DNA of 46,914 bases from assembly GCF_000003605.2 (NCBI RefSeq), contig NW_003115952.1:120473-167386 (forward strand), in the 5' to 3' direction. This stretch comes from Saccoglossus kowalevskii. Lineage: Eukaryota > Hemichordata > Enteropneusta > Harrimaniidae. The notes under the pieces are model-generated. The model did not search any database. It saw only the letters and a list, made by a program, of their open reading frames with translations, and was not told the DNA's origin. Positions 12,379-22,840 of the stretch are shown piece by piece. Position 1 is the stretch's first letter. Each line of letters begins with the position of its first letter. The translations under genes and the position numbers were made by a program.

Positions 12379-14800
12379 TTGTTGAAGTGGTGCGATCACG
12401 AAAACAGACGATACTTCAAGCCAGCTGTGCATGCATGCAGTGCGGATGAATACATTACAGCTTTATTTACAAATCCTAGTCACATAGATTTATTTAGATG
12501 ATTTATTCTGCACCCATATTTTGAACATTTGTTATTCCCAAATGTGTTTGTTAATCTGAGCATGGAGGTACCTCCATGTTCTGAGCTACATGAACATAAA
12601 CTGGACTATGGACACAGGCCTATTTTGTGAAATACAATAAAATTTGAGTTGCGTTCTAAGAGATAAACCAGCCAGAATGTAGAGGAGGCATGTAGCTAAA
12701 CAGATTAATTTTTAAAGAATGATTATTTTGAAAAATACAAATGTACACTACTGTGATTATTATTAATACAATGTTGTGTTGATGAAATATAGTAACAAGA
12801 ATTCAAATGAATGTGAATGTTTTAAATTAAATTTAGAATCTACAAATGGCAGAAACTAATTGATTATTGTTGACATACATGTATCACATGAATGACATCT
12901 GTGCTTTCCAAAAAATGACACCCTTGTCATTTCTACATTATACTAATGGATATATATAATATGGTCTGAGTACCACTTAAATCGGGAGAGTCGTCACCTG
13001 CGCATACGCAGGAATTGAGTCCTAAGCAACGATAACAACACACGCTAAAACTTCAAAGGCTCATGGGTAGACATTTGTTTGTAAACAATGACACGCTGTG
13101 GCCATCTGACGTATGTGCAGGTGACAACTCCCCCGCTTTAACATTTTATGATTTCAAACTAAATTATGCAGAGTAATGTGCCGGAATATGTCTTAAAAAT
13201 AAGTTGTAATGGCAATGATACTTGCTTTGCAAATTTAGAAGTTTTTATGAAAAGGCCAGCTGACAGGCAGCTTTGAAGTCAAGTTATAACTGGACCGAAC
13301 TGTACAAAATATTCAAATGGCTTAAACTGGAAATAAAACTTTATTTTTGTACAGGTTTTTTTGTGTATTTATTTTTTAGGAGTAGCAGTTAAAATAAAAA
13401 TGAACACGTGTCCATTGGATTCAGGAATTTACCATATTAACTTAAGATAAATCAACAGCTGTGAATAATGTGTGTGAGAGAAAAGCCTGGCTGGATGAGC
13501 CTGTATTTGTGAAACCAAACCCCAACCCTGGATTTTAATTTCATGGAAATTATTCATAATTTATGAATATTCACAGACATGCAATATTCATGTTCTTAGT
13601 GATAGAAATAAAAGCAGGGACCTGATATACAATGTAAACTTACTGTGATTGGCTACAACTGCATATATATCTTAAAAATCAATAGCAATTAATATTTGGA
13701 TAAAGGGATTTGTAACTAGCTATTATTATTTTAAAGGTCCAAAAGCATATATTTTTGCAATTTTTTGTAATCCATGTTTATATGCAGATGAAATATTCCT
13801 TGTAAGCACTGTGAACATTTATTGCTTTTCACAAAAATAAGAAATGTATTTTCTAAACCAATGTAATAAATATTCTATTTTATGGCTAGAAATAAATATT
13901 GTCCAAACAAATTTAATTTAATTTAATTTAATTAAGCTGCTTGTCTAGGTGTTTTTGTGTAAATTTGTATATCCTAATATTTCACCCTATGTTTATACAA
14001 AAGTCAGCTTGGCTCATTAATAAAACTCTGTTCTCTGTTTTTGGTCTGACAGTTCATGTTCTTTTCATATTTTCTTGTTATTTTTCAGTCACTGTAAAAT
14101 GACATTGTCCTCTGTAAAATGTTATGTAATTACAATGAGTATACCTTGAGGCCGGATAATATTATCATCAATGTCTCTGGTTACATTGTATTAATTCAGT
14201 CCATGCTCACAGGCTGTTACATATAAATTACATAGCCACATGTAAAGATAACTTAGCCAGACAAACAAGACAACATATTTAAAATAAGGTGATAGGCTAA
14301 GGTAACTGTACACATGCACATTAGACAGAAGTGTATATAGAATCTTACAGTAAGTAGTCCGACATTTCAAGACTGGAAACAGGAATCGATATCTGATTAA
14401 AAACAAAAATGTAGTAATATGATGTATTATCACGTAACTATACTGGATATAATACTTTATCACATCTCACTGTTGTTACGTATGCTATGATTGGTTGAGA
14501 ATCAGTCACATGACATTGAATAATCAAAGAAAGCTTAAAAGAACTCCTGTGTGCTGAGAGTATTGGAGACACATTAAAATTAATTCAAAATTTAAGATTT
14601 GCCTTTCAAACGAGAAGCTTTGTCTGCTATTTGAGATGCACAACATGAAAACAATGCGAGTCACATTATTAAAATATATAATACATACAGAAAATACATT
14701 TGATTTTTCATCCATGGTTTTTCAGAGCACCTCTATGATGAATTCAATTTAAATCTGATTTTTTAGATATCAGAAATGGGCTAATAATAGATAATCAATA
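12379..14800. other. Spacer upstream of TBC1D23
   Basis: No gene is visible. Contents are the likely TBC1D23 promoter and leader (immediately right of 12320), the TTAA-flanked element at 12981-13137 and a short ATTTA tandem at about 13916-13933. The open frames at 14191-14715 on the minus strand have no recognisable protein character. Confidence 0.5.
12981..13137. mobile_element. TTAA-flanked palindromic MITE family M, copy 1
   Basis: 157 bp flanked by TTAA at 12977-12980 and 13138-13141. The left end (ATCGGGAGAGTCGTCACCTG) is an imperfect reverse complement of the right end (CAGGTGACAACTCCCCCGCT). The interior shares GGCTCATGGGTAGAC and GGCCATCTGACG-type blocks with the copy at 44361-44494. 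TTAA duplication is typical of piggyBac-type transposases. No ORF. Confidence 0.8.
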
Positions 14801-15658
14801 TGCATGTTTATCAACATTAAACTAATCATGTCTGTGGATTGCCTCAATGAACCAAATGAAGCATTATACAAATTAAGCAATTATTATGCATAGATTTAGG
14901 TCTGTATATTGTTGCAGGGCGCACATGTACAAAGTTTCATTATCATGTGATGATTAATCCTAACTAAATTAGTGGAAAACTGAAAAGTAAATTATTATGC
15001 AAATTAGGTATCTATTATAGATGTATATAAACCTAAAACTAATTAGATCATCACATTGTGTTAGAATATATATGTGCCAGGATTCATTGAATTAAGATAA
15101 GTACTGTCACAAACCATCTACTAGTATGTATGAAGTTTCAATGAAATGTGATTAAAACCAAACAAATTTGAATTATTATGCAAATTAGGTAATTAATATG
15201 ATCTGATTTTAACCCAAAACTGAGCGGGTCTGTGCATTGTTCTAGAGCATCAATGTACCAAGATTCACTGAAATGGAATAATTAGTACATGTGATATCTG
15301 TGTAAAAGTTGAAAATTGGCTAATTATGCAAATTAGGTAATAATACAAACTGATTTTAACCCGAAACTAATCTGGTCTGTGCATTGTCCACATTGTCCTG
15401 TGCAAATTAGGTGATTAATATGATCTGATTTTAACCCAAAACTGAGCGGGTCTATGCATTGTCCTAGAACATCTATGTACCAAGTTTCATTGAAATGGAA
15501 TAATTAGTACATGTGATATCTGTGTAAAAGTTGAAAATTGGCTAATTATGCAAATTAGGTAATAATACAAACTGATTTTAACCCGAAACTAATCAGGTCT
15601 GTGCATTGTCCACATTGTCCTCTGCAAATTAGGTAATTAATTATGATCTGATTTTAAC

Positions 15659-16778
15659 CTCAGACTAGTAATACAACAGACTCGCAACGCGGCGTTTTCT
15701 TTTGAAGTAATGCATGCCACGTTTGTTTAGGTTATCAGTTCTTATCGTACCGAGTAAACGTTGCTGAGCAACAACATTTTCATTATATTTCACAAAATAA
15801 CGCGAGATCTATTCATATTACAATCAACTATCGCGATGCATCGCGAGACATAAAGACAGGAAGTGACATAGACGACAGCAGTTGTCAGTGAACTTCGGAA
15901 ATGGCATTTACGGAAAAATGTGGCGAATCTGAGGACGATAATTACGAGTGGGAAGCTATTTTAGTAGAACATTTTGACGAAGGTAATGACAATTTCTCTG
16001 TAGAACTTTGCAACCCCTGATCGATCTCGTGTTTTTCATTTCCTGAAATTAAGAATAAAAAGAAATATACTGGGCTATTTTTATACAAAACTAAGATGGA
16101 AGTCTAACAAAATCAGTGAAACTCGAAATAGCAACAATACTGACACGCAATAGAAAATTGAAACAGTCACTGAACAACGCGAATATCGCGTACTATGAAG
16201 TCGAACGCGACAAAAATAACACCTCCAGTTTTTACCGTTACCGAATCACGCTGATATGCTGAGAGAATTAGTATGTACATGACACTAGCTATCTCATGTT
16301 TCGGCATCCCGGAACACGAAAACAAAACGGGTAACACACAAAGAAGTATGATTGTTCAAAACACAGCGATATGCTCTCTCCGAAAAAATATTGGAAATCT
16401 TCTGCATAATCCGCAACAGTGAGAAATATCGTTTCAAAGTTGCTCATTATATATTCAAAAACTATTTGAGGTAAACACTAAGACATTCAGTTACTTGTAA
16501 CTCCCCTGATTCTTGGTCGATTCTTAAAATTCTTACACAGCTGCAAAGGTCAAAATGTCCAGAACGCATCTCCCGTTTTTTAAAAATATCCTGATCCGTT
16601 TTACGAAGAAATACGCAATTTCCGAAGAAGCGCAAAGTTTGCAGAATATCCAGTGCTCGGTAAACTTTGACGGTGTCAATGCCAATGCTACAGAGCGTGG
16701 CACACATAGCATATACAATTAAGCCGATTAACACCTTAAACAATAGGCGTTGCGAGTCTGTTGTATTACTAGTCTGAG
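15659..16778. mobile_element. 1.12 kb DNA element with perfect 32 bp terminal inverted repeats
   Basis: Left TIR 15659-15690 starts CTCAGACTAGTAATACAACA and ends GACTCGCAACGC. The right TIR 16747-16778 is its exact reverse complement. The flanks TTTTAAC (15652-15658 and 16779-16785) are a 7 bp target duplication, or 8 bp if the first C is shared. The interrupted site is restored in intact neighbouring monomers (GATTTTAACCCAAAAC). The interior contains CpG-rich tracts unlike the flanks, a short ORF at 15901 and no complete transposase. It is probably non-autonomous. Superfamily is undecided: an 8 bp duplication would fit hAT, P or Merlin types. Confidence 0.85.
15901..16020 (+). CDS. Short ORF or first exon inside the TIR element
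   Basis: ATG to TGA, 39 residues, acidic (begins MAFTEKCGESEDDNYEWEAI). A GT donor-like site (GAAG then GTAATG) at about 15982 would make it a first exon ending near EHFDEG. Just upstream is ACAGGAAGTGAC, an ETS-type motif, within the 39 bp shared with 10722-10760. This resembles a promoter plus first exon retained from an autonomous element or captured from a host gene. I do not recognise the protein. Confidence 0.35.
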   Translation: MAFTEKCGESEDDNYEWEAILVEHFDEGNDNFSVELCNP

Positions 16779-19616
16779 TTTTAACCCAAAACTGAGCGGG
16801 TCTGTGCATTGTTCTAGAGCATCAATGTACCAAGATTCATTGAAATGGAATAATTAGTACATGTGATATCTGTGTAAAAGTTGAAATTTGGCTAATTATG
16901 CAAATTAGGTAATAATACAAACTGATTTTAACCCGAAACTAATCAGGTCTGTGCATTGTCTACATTGTCCTCTGCAAATTAGGTAATTAATATGATCTGA
17001 TTTTAACCCAAAACTGAGCGGGTCTGTGCATTGTCCTAGAACATCTATGTACCAAGATTCATTGAAATGAAATAATTGGTACTTGCAATATCAGTGCAAA
17101 GCCAAAAATTAACTAATTATGCAAATTATTTGATTAATATGCACACATTTTATCACAAATTAAGCAGGTCTTTGGAATATTCTAGAGCATCTATGTACCA
17201 AGTTTCATTGAAAATAATGAAGTGATTAATTATGCAAATTAGGTAATTAATATTTCACATATCTGTGGAAAAGCCGAAAATTTACTAATCATTATGCAAA
17301 TTAGGTTATTTACATCATATATGTTTACCCTAAACTAATCAAATGTGTGCATTAGTCCAGAGCATCTATGTACCAAGTTTCATCAAAATCCAATGAATGG
17401 TTCTTGAGATATCAGTGGAACAGACAGACGCACATACACACTACCCGACACAAACACGTACAGACAGACAGGCTAACTGTGCTTCACATACAGGAGTCAA
17501 AAACAAGTGTAAGTGTAATTTCAAATGTAGAATCACATGCAACTTTTAAGAAAAAAAAAAAAAACTTACTTGGCCTATTTTAGAATAACCTGAAACCACA
17601 ATATGCATGTCTAAATTTGTGTATTCACAAAGAAGATTAGTCAACAGTGGATAACAATCCTGTTAATCCTGAGTATTAATTAATTAACAACTTATATTTT
17701 GAGTTTTGAGATAATTGCATGTCAAAATTGTTATTTTATTTTTTAGCAATTTTTGAGTTTTCATAGAACACACAGATACAGTATTATATCATATCAACCC
17801 AATTTCTAAAATTCTAGAATCAACTGTGGCGTGAACTCATGTTCCAAATAAAGATCAAACATTTTAACACCACCATGTGTCCAGTGTCACCTAAATGATG
17901 GAATTTGAACAATAAAAACTTTAATTCAGTTCAGTTAATTTTATTGCAGTATTGTAGGCTGTTGGCCTTATACAGTATACAACAAAAAGTTCACAAAAAC
18001 AAAGGAATGATCACGCCATTGAAAATAATATTGAATCTTGATTTGAAACAGTAGAAACGAGTTATCTTTATCAATAAAGAACAGATATTCCTCTAAAACC
18101 AGATAATTTTTATAGAGACAATAGGTGTCAAGCTTGACCATTGTCATGCAGCAATATCAGACGATCTTTGTTTGAAGGCGGATACAAACATATTTACATT
18201 ACCAACCCCTTGCGTCTACCAAGTTGAATATTATAAAAGTATATATATGTAAAGTATATTCATGTACCAAATTACAATCCATATAAGATAACTGACTAAC
18301 ATGTACTAACTAACATGTAGGTCTTAGAATTAGAATAAATCTATGGTACACAGAGTTTGGCACCTTGCGACAACAAAACCATGTATAGGGAGGGCGCTAG
18401 ACTGTCGACAGTCCTCGGGCCTAATTTGTTAGTATACTAAAATATCTGCTGATCACGAGCACGAAAGAATATCGAAAAAAGTACATGGATCAGTGACCTT
18501 CATTAGACCCAGTTTTGCATTTTTTGTCTGGCAAGACGCACACAATTTGCTCATCCTATGTTAATCAAGGTAATATTATGTGAAATTTATTTGTCACAGT
18601 ATGGTATGGTACACACAAGATAAAATGTTTTGAAATTGTGTTATTATCTTAATTTCCCTGAGTCTAAAAGAACATTTACTTGAAATTTTGTTAGGGACAA
18701 CGTCTAAAGATCGATGTCGGATAAAAAAACTTAATTCCTTTAGTTTTTTCCCAAAAATATTGATCATGGCGTCAGACTACATTCACCATTAAATACAAAT
18801 TGATAATCGGGCAGTAGTATGGCATAGCAGTTGGTTGTAGTTATGAAGGGAAGTATACGCATGCGCAAACTACTTTTCTGGTTCTGCGCATGCTCTAGGT
18901 CGATGCCCTGAAATTGACCTCATTTGATGCACATATTTACACTCGGACTAAACCATTTTTTTCCCGGCTTGGATGTGTTTTTTTTCATTTACTGTTATTT
19001 TTTCTAAGATTGGATAGAAAAAAAACGAACTACAAAGTCTACAAGATTTTTTTAACTTCATTAAAAAATAAAATCGTTTTTGTAGGATGGAAACTTTTTG
19101 AGGTCAAACACCCCACTCCTCCTCCACCCCCGCAAACTAAAGCTTTTTTATCTAACATCGATCTTTTGACGTCGTCCCTTATATCACTACACTATTTGGA
19201 TGAATACTGGATTTCATCATTTTAGGGTAAGCAAATGATCAAGAACAAACTACCTGCAAATATACCTAGTGCCCCTATCACAGAAATGCTACTGTAACAT
19301 TAGTATGGAAATAGAAATTCTTATCACCCAAAGGAGAAAGCTATTGTCTCTGAGATTATTATGAAAATCACTGCCATGTTGTTTGCACCTAAGAATCTGT
19401 CCTTTGTTCCCTATTGTCATTTTAATTTACTCGGTAGATTTTCTGCTAAATTAATCAGATAATAACCCTTATAACTACAGTACTGGGCAGTGTTCTAACA
19501 TCAAACCACTGTAAACAAAAACAAATTCCAATTCTAAGAACAGGAAACAGCCAGTCTCCACTACTTCCTCATTTTGTATGCGTTCTATATAAGTCAGAGT
19601 GTTAACATCAGTTTAA

Positions 19617-20329
19617 AGTGCCTGTGAAATACCCACCCTCACGTTTCCTATTTTAGATCTGTGTCCCACTGAAAAGGGTAGATATTGATTTTTTTGCTGA
19701 AAATGATTACTCGTATCCAAGTAAATTTGGGATATTTCTCGTGTTGTAGCCACGCCCACCTATCGTGAAACGGTCGACTGTTTCCGGATTTCCGACTCTC
19801 GCCGAAAGTGCGCCACCAAATGACAAAATGTAATAACACTGGTCGTTCAGTATACTTTTAAACGATATACATTTTTTGGTCGGCGTTTTTTTCTTTTTTT
19901 TGTCTATTTCATTTTTTTTGAGAGAGAGAGTTTTTAGATGTTGTGTTGTGGGCAGTTGCAGTGATACGTATAGCCATAGTGTATGTATTCACAAGTTTCT
20001 AATCGATCCAAAGGTGCGACATCACTTAACCTTTAATAGATTCATTCAACTGTCCTCGTCCATAAAAAAAACGACTAGGTTTAAAGAGAAACGCTGACAA
20101 CCTAAACCTGGCGCAACACTTTTGAAAGAAATAGATTCCAGACCAGCCCATGATCACCGAGGCGATTGTCAGAAGAGAGAGAGACGTCCGGCAAGTGTTT
20201 CAAATCAGTTGACTTTTTTTGCGATCCTGATTATCATTTTATAGAGACCATTTAGTCCCTGTTAAGTAAAATATTTATGTATCAATTGATAATTTTAGGC
20301 GTGAAAATAACAGCCATTTCACAGGCATT
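19617..20329. mobile_element. TTAA-type element, about 0.7 kb, with short inverted ends
   Basis: The left boundary is TTTAAAGTGCCTGTGAAATA (from 19612). The right boundary ATTTCACAGGCATTTCAAA (about 20315-20333) is nearly its reverse complement. The left flank is TTAA (19613-19616); the right flank has decayed to TCAA. The interior is CpG-rich in places and has no recognisable transposase, so it is probably non-autonomous. Confidence 0.6.
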
Positions 20330-21268
20330 TCAAAGTTAGAATAATTATGATGAATGAAGTGAGAGCAAGTGACAGATGCAGTCAAAATTAGAAATGAGTG
20401 CAGCTAACTGATGTTAGTCTATTATTTAAGTCATATTTTAGTCTGAGTTAGCATTGGGGTACATGGTAGGCTGTTCTTTACAAATTATGAATTTGGACAT
20501 AAAATATATTCATTTGAATTCATTCCGCATAGTGGTGTTTCAATTTTAAAAGCAGATGCTTGTCTAAAAGTGGCATTGCTGATTAGCAAATTTGATCACT
20601 AGCATGCAGCATTGGTATGCTAAAGTTACATGTACATGCAGCGGTAGCATTCATGGTTTGGGATTTCATAGAATAAGAATTATTCACTAGTGAGACAATA
20701 AAAGTGGCAGCTGTGCAACCCTCTTTCAGATTTACTTGCTAGAAAAATATTTACATAATTGTCTCAGTCATATTTACAGCAATTCTCTTAGCACTTGACA
20801 ATTAAAAAAAATGTTACTTCTTATTAACATTAGTAGTAGTAGTAGTAGTACATGCATTTCTATACAGTGAGAACATTTAGCCATTCATGAAGCAATCACT
20901 TTAGATAAAATGTATATCATAAATACATGTACCCTGAGAGTTTGAAAATGGTGCACTTCCGATCTATGGGAGACACCATTGTTTTGTTTTTCACAAATTA
21001 TCCAAAGCGACCAGCTCATTCATGGCAATACAACTTCAGAAATGTTCTTTAATGATACGGCAATTGTTTTCTGACAATGGACTGACCATAGTTTAACTAA
21101 ATGAATGATTGGGGTCATTCTGATGCCAAGTCATGCATAGTGCCATTTTCAATCCACATGAATTAATAACTCCTGCGCCCAGTTCACATAGGTCACCATT
21201 GTATGGTTATATGAATTTTTTTGTAAATCTATAATCTTCTGTTCTCACACGCCAGACATTGCCTAATA

Positions 21269-21434
21269 CTGTGGAATACTTTATTTTCGCTGGAATTAAT
21301 TTTCGCTGATTTTTGATGAGTTTAATGTGAAATATAGAAAAAAAAGTATATTCGCTGGATTTTATTTTCACGGAATCATCCCTTCAGCGAAAATAGCGAA
21401 AATAAATTCCAAGCGAAAATAAAATATTCTACAG
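21269..21434. mobile_element. Palindromic MITE family A, copy 2
   Basis: CTGTGGAATACTTTATTTTC at the left and its reverse complement at the right (AAAATAAAATATTCTACAG), with TA on both sides (21267-21268 and 21435-21436). It is inverted relative to the copy at 9370-9577, with the shared interior GATTTTTGATGAGTTTAATG. Confidence 0.8.
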
Positions 21435-21489
21435 TATTACCATTTATAGCCTAATAGAAATATGTTATGATGAACACATTCTATACTAT

Positions 21490-21916
21490 TCTCTATTCTT
21501 CTACTGCATTAAATTTTAAATTCCGTGCTTATATTCATAGATATTTATATCAGAGGCTTCCAGGGTGAAATTATGTCACCGCTGATATATAATTATTATT
21601 TTCAAGGTTTCAAACCCCAAACCATGGCAAACCTTAAAGAGGCACTTCCAGTTAAGCCTAATCTCACAACAAATTTACTTTCTGGATTAAAATTACAATG
21701 GATAACAAAAGATAGATTAACTTTGTAAACAACATAAACAATAGTGTCCCATGATTCTTTGGTGCAATCCCTGGGATTGAGCGGTTCTCCTTTAACTAAA
21801 CCCTTTTACTCTTTTAATTTCATTTTAGTTTTTTTCATTGCTATACCTTTATTGTATTTTATAATCAAAGTCCCATAGAGGATGCAATAACAATAAACAT
21901 TATTATTATTATTACA
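21490..21916 (+). mobile_element. Probable retroelement 3' end with (ATT)n tail
   Basis: The tract ends in AATAAACATTATTATTATTA (about 21893-21914), the same type of end as at about 41803-41833. LINE or SINE 3' ends in invertebrates often terminate in such short repeats. No reverse transcriptase residues are recognisable here and the 5' limit is a guess. Confidence 0.35.
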
Positions 21917-22599
21917 TACCCCTAACTTACCCCAACCTGAACACTAATTTTTCACCCAAAACTGAATAATCCTGAAGTATTGCACTCTTGACTAGGGTAA
22001 TTACAAATGGTGTATGACAGGACTATTACATACACATTTACTACTGTACACCAATGAATTATTAGTTATAAGGGTGTATTAATTCAGTGTTGTCATATAG
22101 AAATGATAACTTATTACTTTAATGATACAATTCGACTGTCGACCATCGATGTATATACACATTTACACATCAGATACAGGTGAACGAGTACATGTACTAT
22201 AAATAGATATAATTAAGTGAACGGAGACGCACGAATGCCCGTTTGATTACCACTTCCGTAATAATAATCTATCTGAAATTACCTATCTTAAACATCCGTG
22301 GACACAACATTTCGTTAAACTATATAGTCCTATTAGATGAATCATTAGGCGCACTGATTTAATTGTGTCAAAGTTGACACGAATGCAACAATCGTTGGCA
22401 AGAGACGAACGATGACCTCACACGCACAATAGTAGTGACAGACTCTGGGTGGAAGAACAAGTTTCTGAACAAATGTCAGTAGATTTGTCAGGTTACACTA
22501 GATTTACACCGAAGCATGACTTGATTTAATATGACTTTGGTGTCACACAAATGTGTATCAATGTGATGACTAAAATAAAAAAATTATGTGTATTTTTGC

Positions 22600-22840
22600 T
22601 TACCACACTGTATCTTCTATGTCGGCCATCTTGAATCAGTGACGTTGGATTAGTCGCAAAAGAGTGACTACGTCGTAAAATGGATTTTTTAGTTTTGCGG
22701 CAATTTACAGTAACAAACAACCGACAAACGTACACGGGGGTCAAAGTTTTGTATGTTCACAACAAACACCATATCCCGTTACGTCTTCTCTTCCATAGCT
22801 CGCAATGATATCGACTTGTGTTTGAAGAACTACATAGAAT
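22600..22840 (+). promoter_or_regulatory. Probable promoter and leader of the coiled-coil gene
   Basis: The 240 bp before the ATG are more CpG-rich than the surroundings. They contain a YY1-like GCCATCTTGAATC (22623-22635) and a CRE-like TTACGTCTTC (about 22779). No TATA box is obvious. Assignment rests only on position and composition. Confidence 0.35.

Larger units (their letters stand above)
14820..17400. repeat. Tandem array, about 222 bp higher-order period, split by a DNA element
   Basis: Repeated blocks: TTATGCAAATTAGGTAATTA, TGATCTGATTTTAACCCAAA, ACTGAGCGGGTCTGTGCATT, ATCTATGTACCAAGATTCAT, TGAAATGGAATAATTAGTAC and ATATCTGTGTAAAAGTTGAA. Copies of ATGCAAATTAGG start at 14997, 15178, 15326, 15548, 16898, 17232 and 17294, with a variant (ATGCAAATTATT) at 17119. 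The 15326 to 15548 spacing is 222 bp. The 15548 to 16898 spacing is about 223 bp once the inserted element and its duplication are removed. The outer copies are more diverged and the right end runs into ATGGTTCTTGAGATATCAGT and a CAGACAGACG tract. No coding potential. Confidence 0.85.
17401..22600. other. Spacer between the tandem array and the coiled-coil gene
   Basis: No convincing gene. It holds a self-complementary GACTGTCGACAGTC (about 18402), a palindromic GCATGCGCA pair (about 18859-18893), the TTAA-type element 19617-20329, a short AGT tandem (about 20831-20849), MITE A2 (21269-21434) and a retroelement-like 3' end with an ATT tail (about 21490-21916). The open frames at 18914-19225 and 19876-20097 are low-complexity. 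Confidence 0.5.

Noticed and set aside
16462..16809. A 115-codon minus-strand open frame as the transposase of the TIR element.
   Set aside because: It runs through the right TIR into the array and shows no DDE or other transposase signature that I can see.
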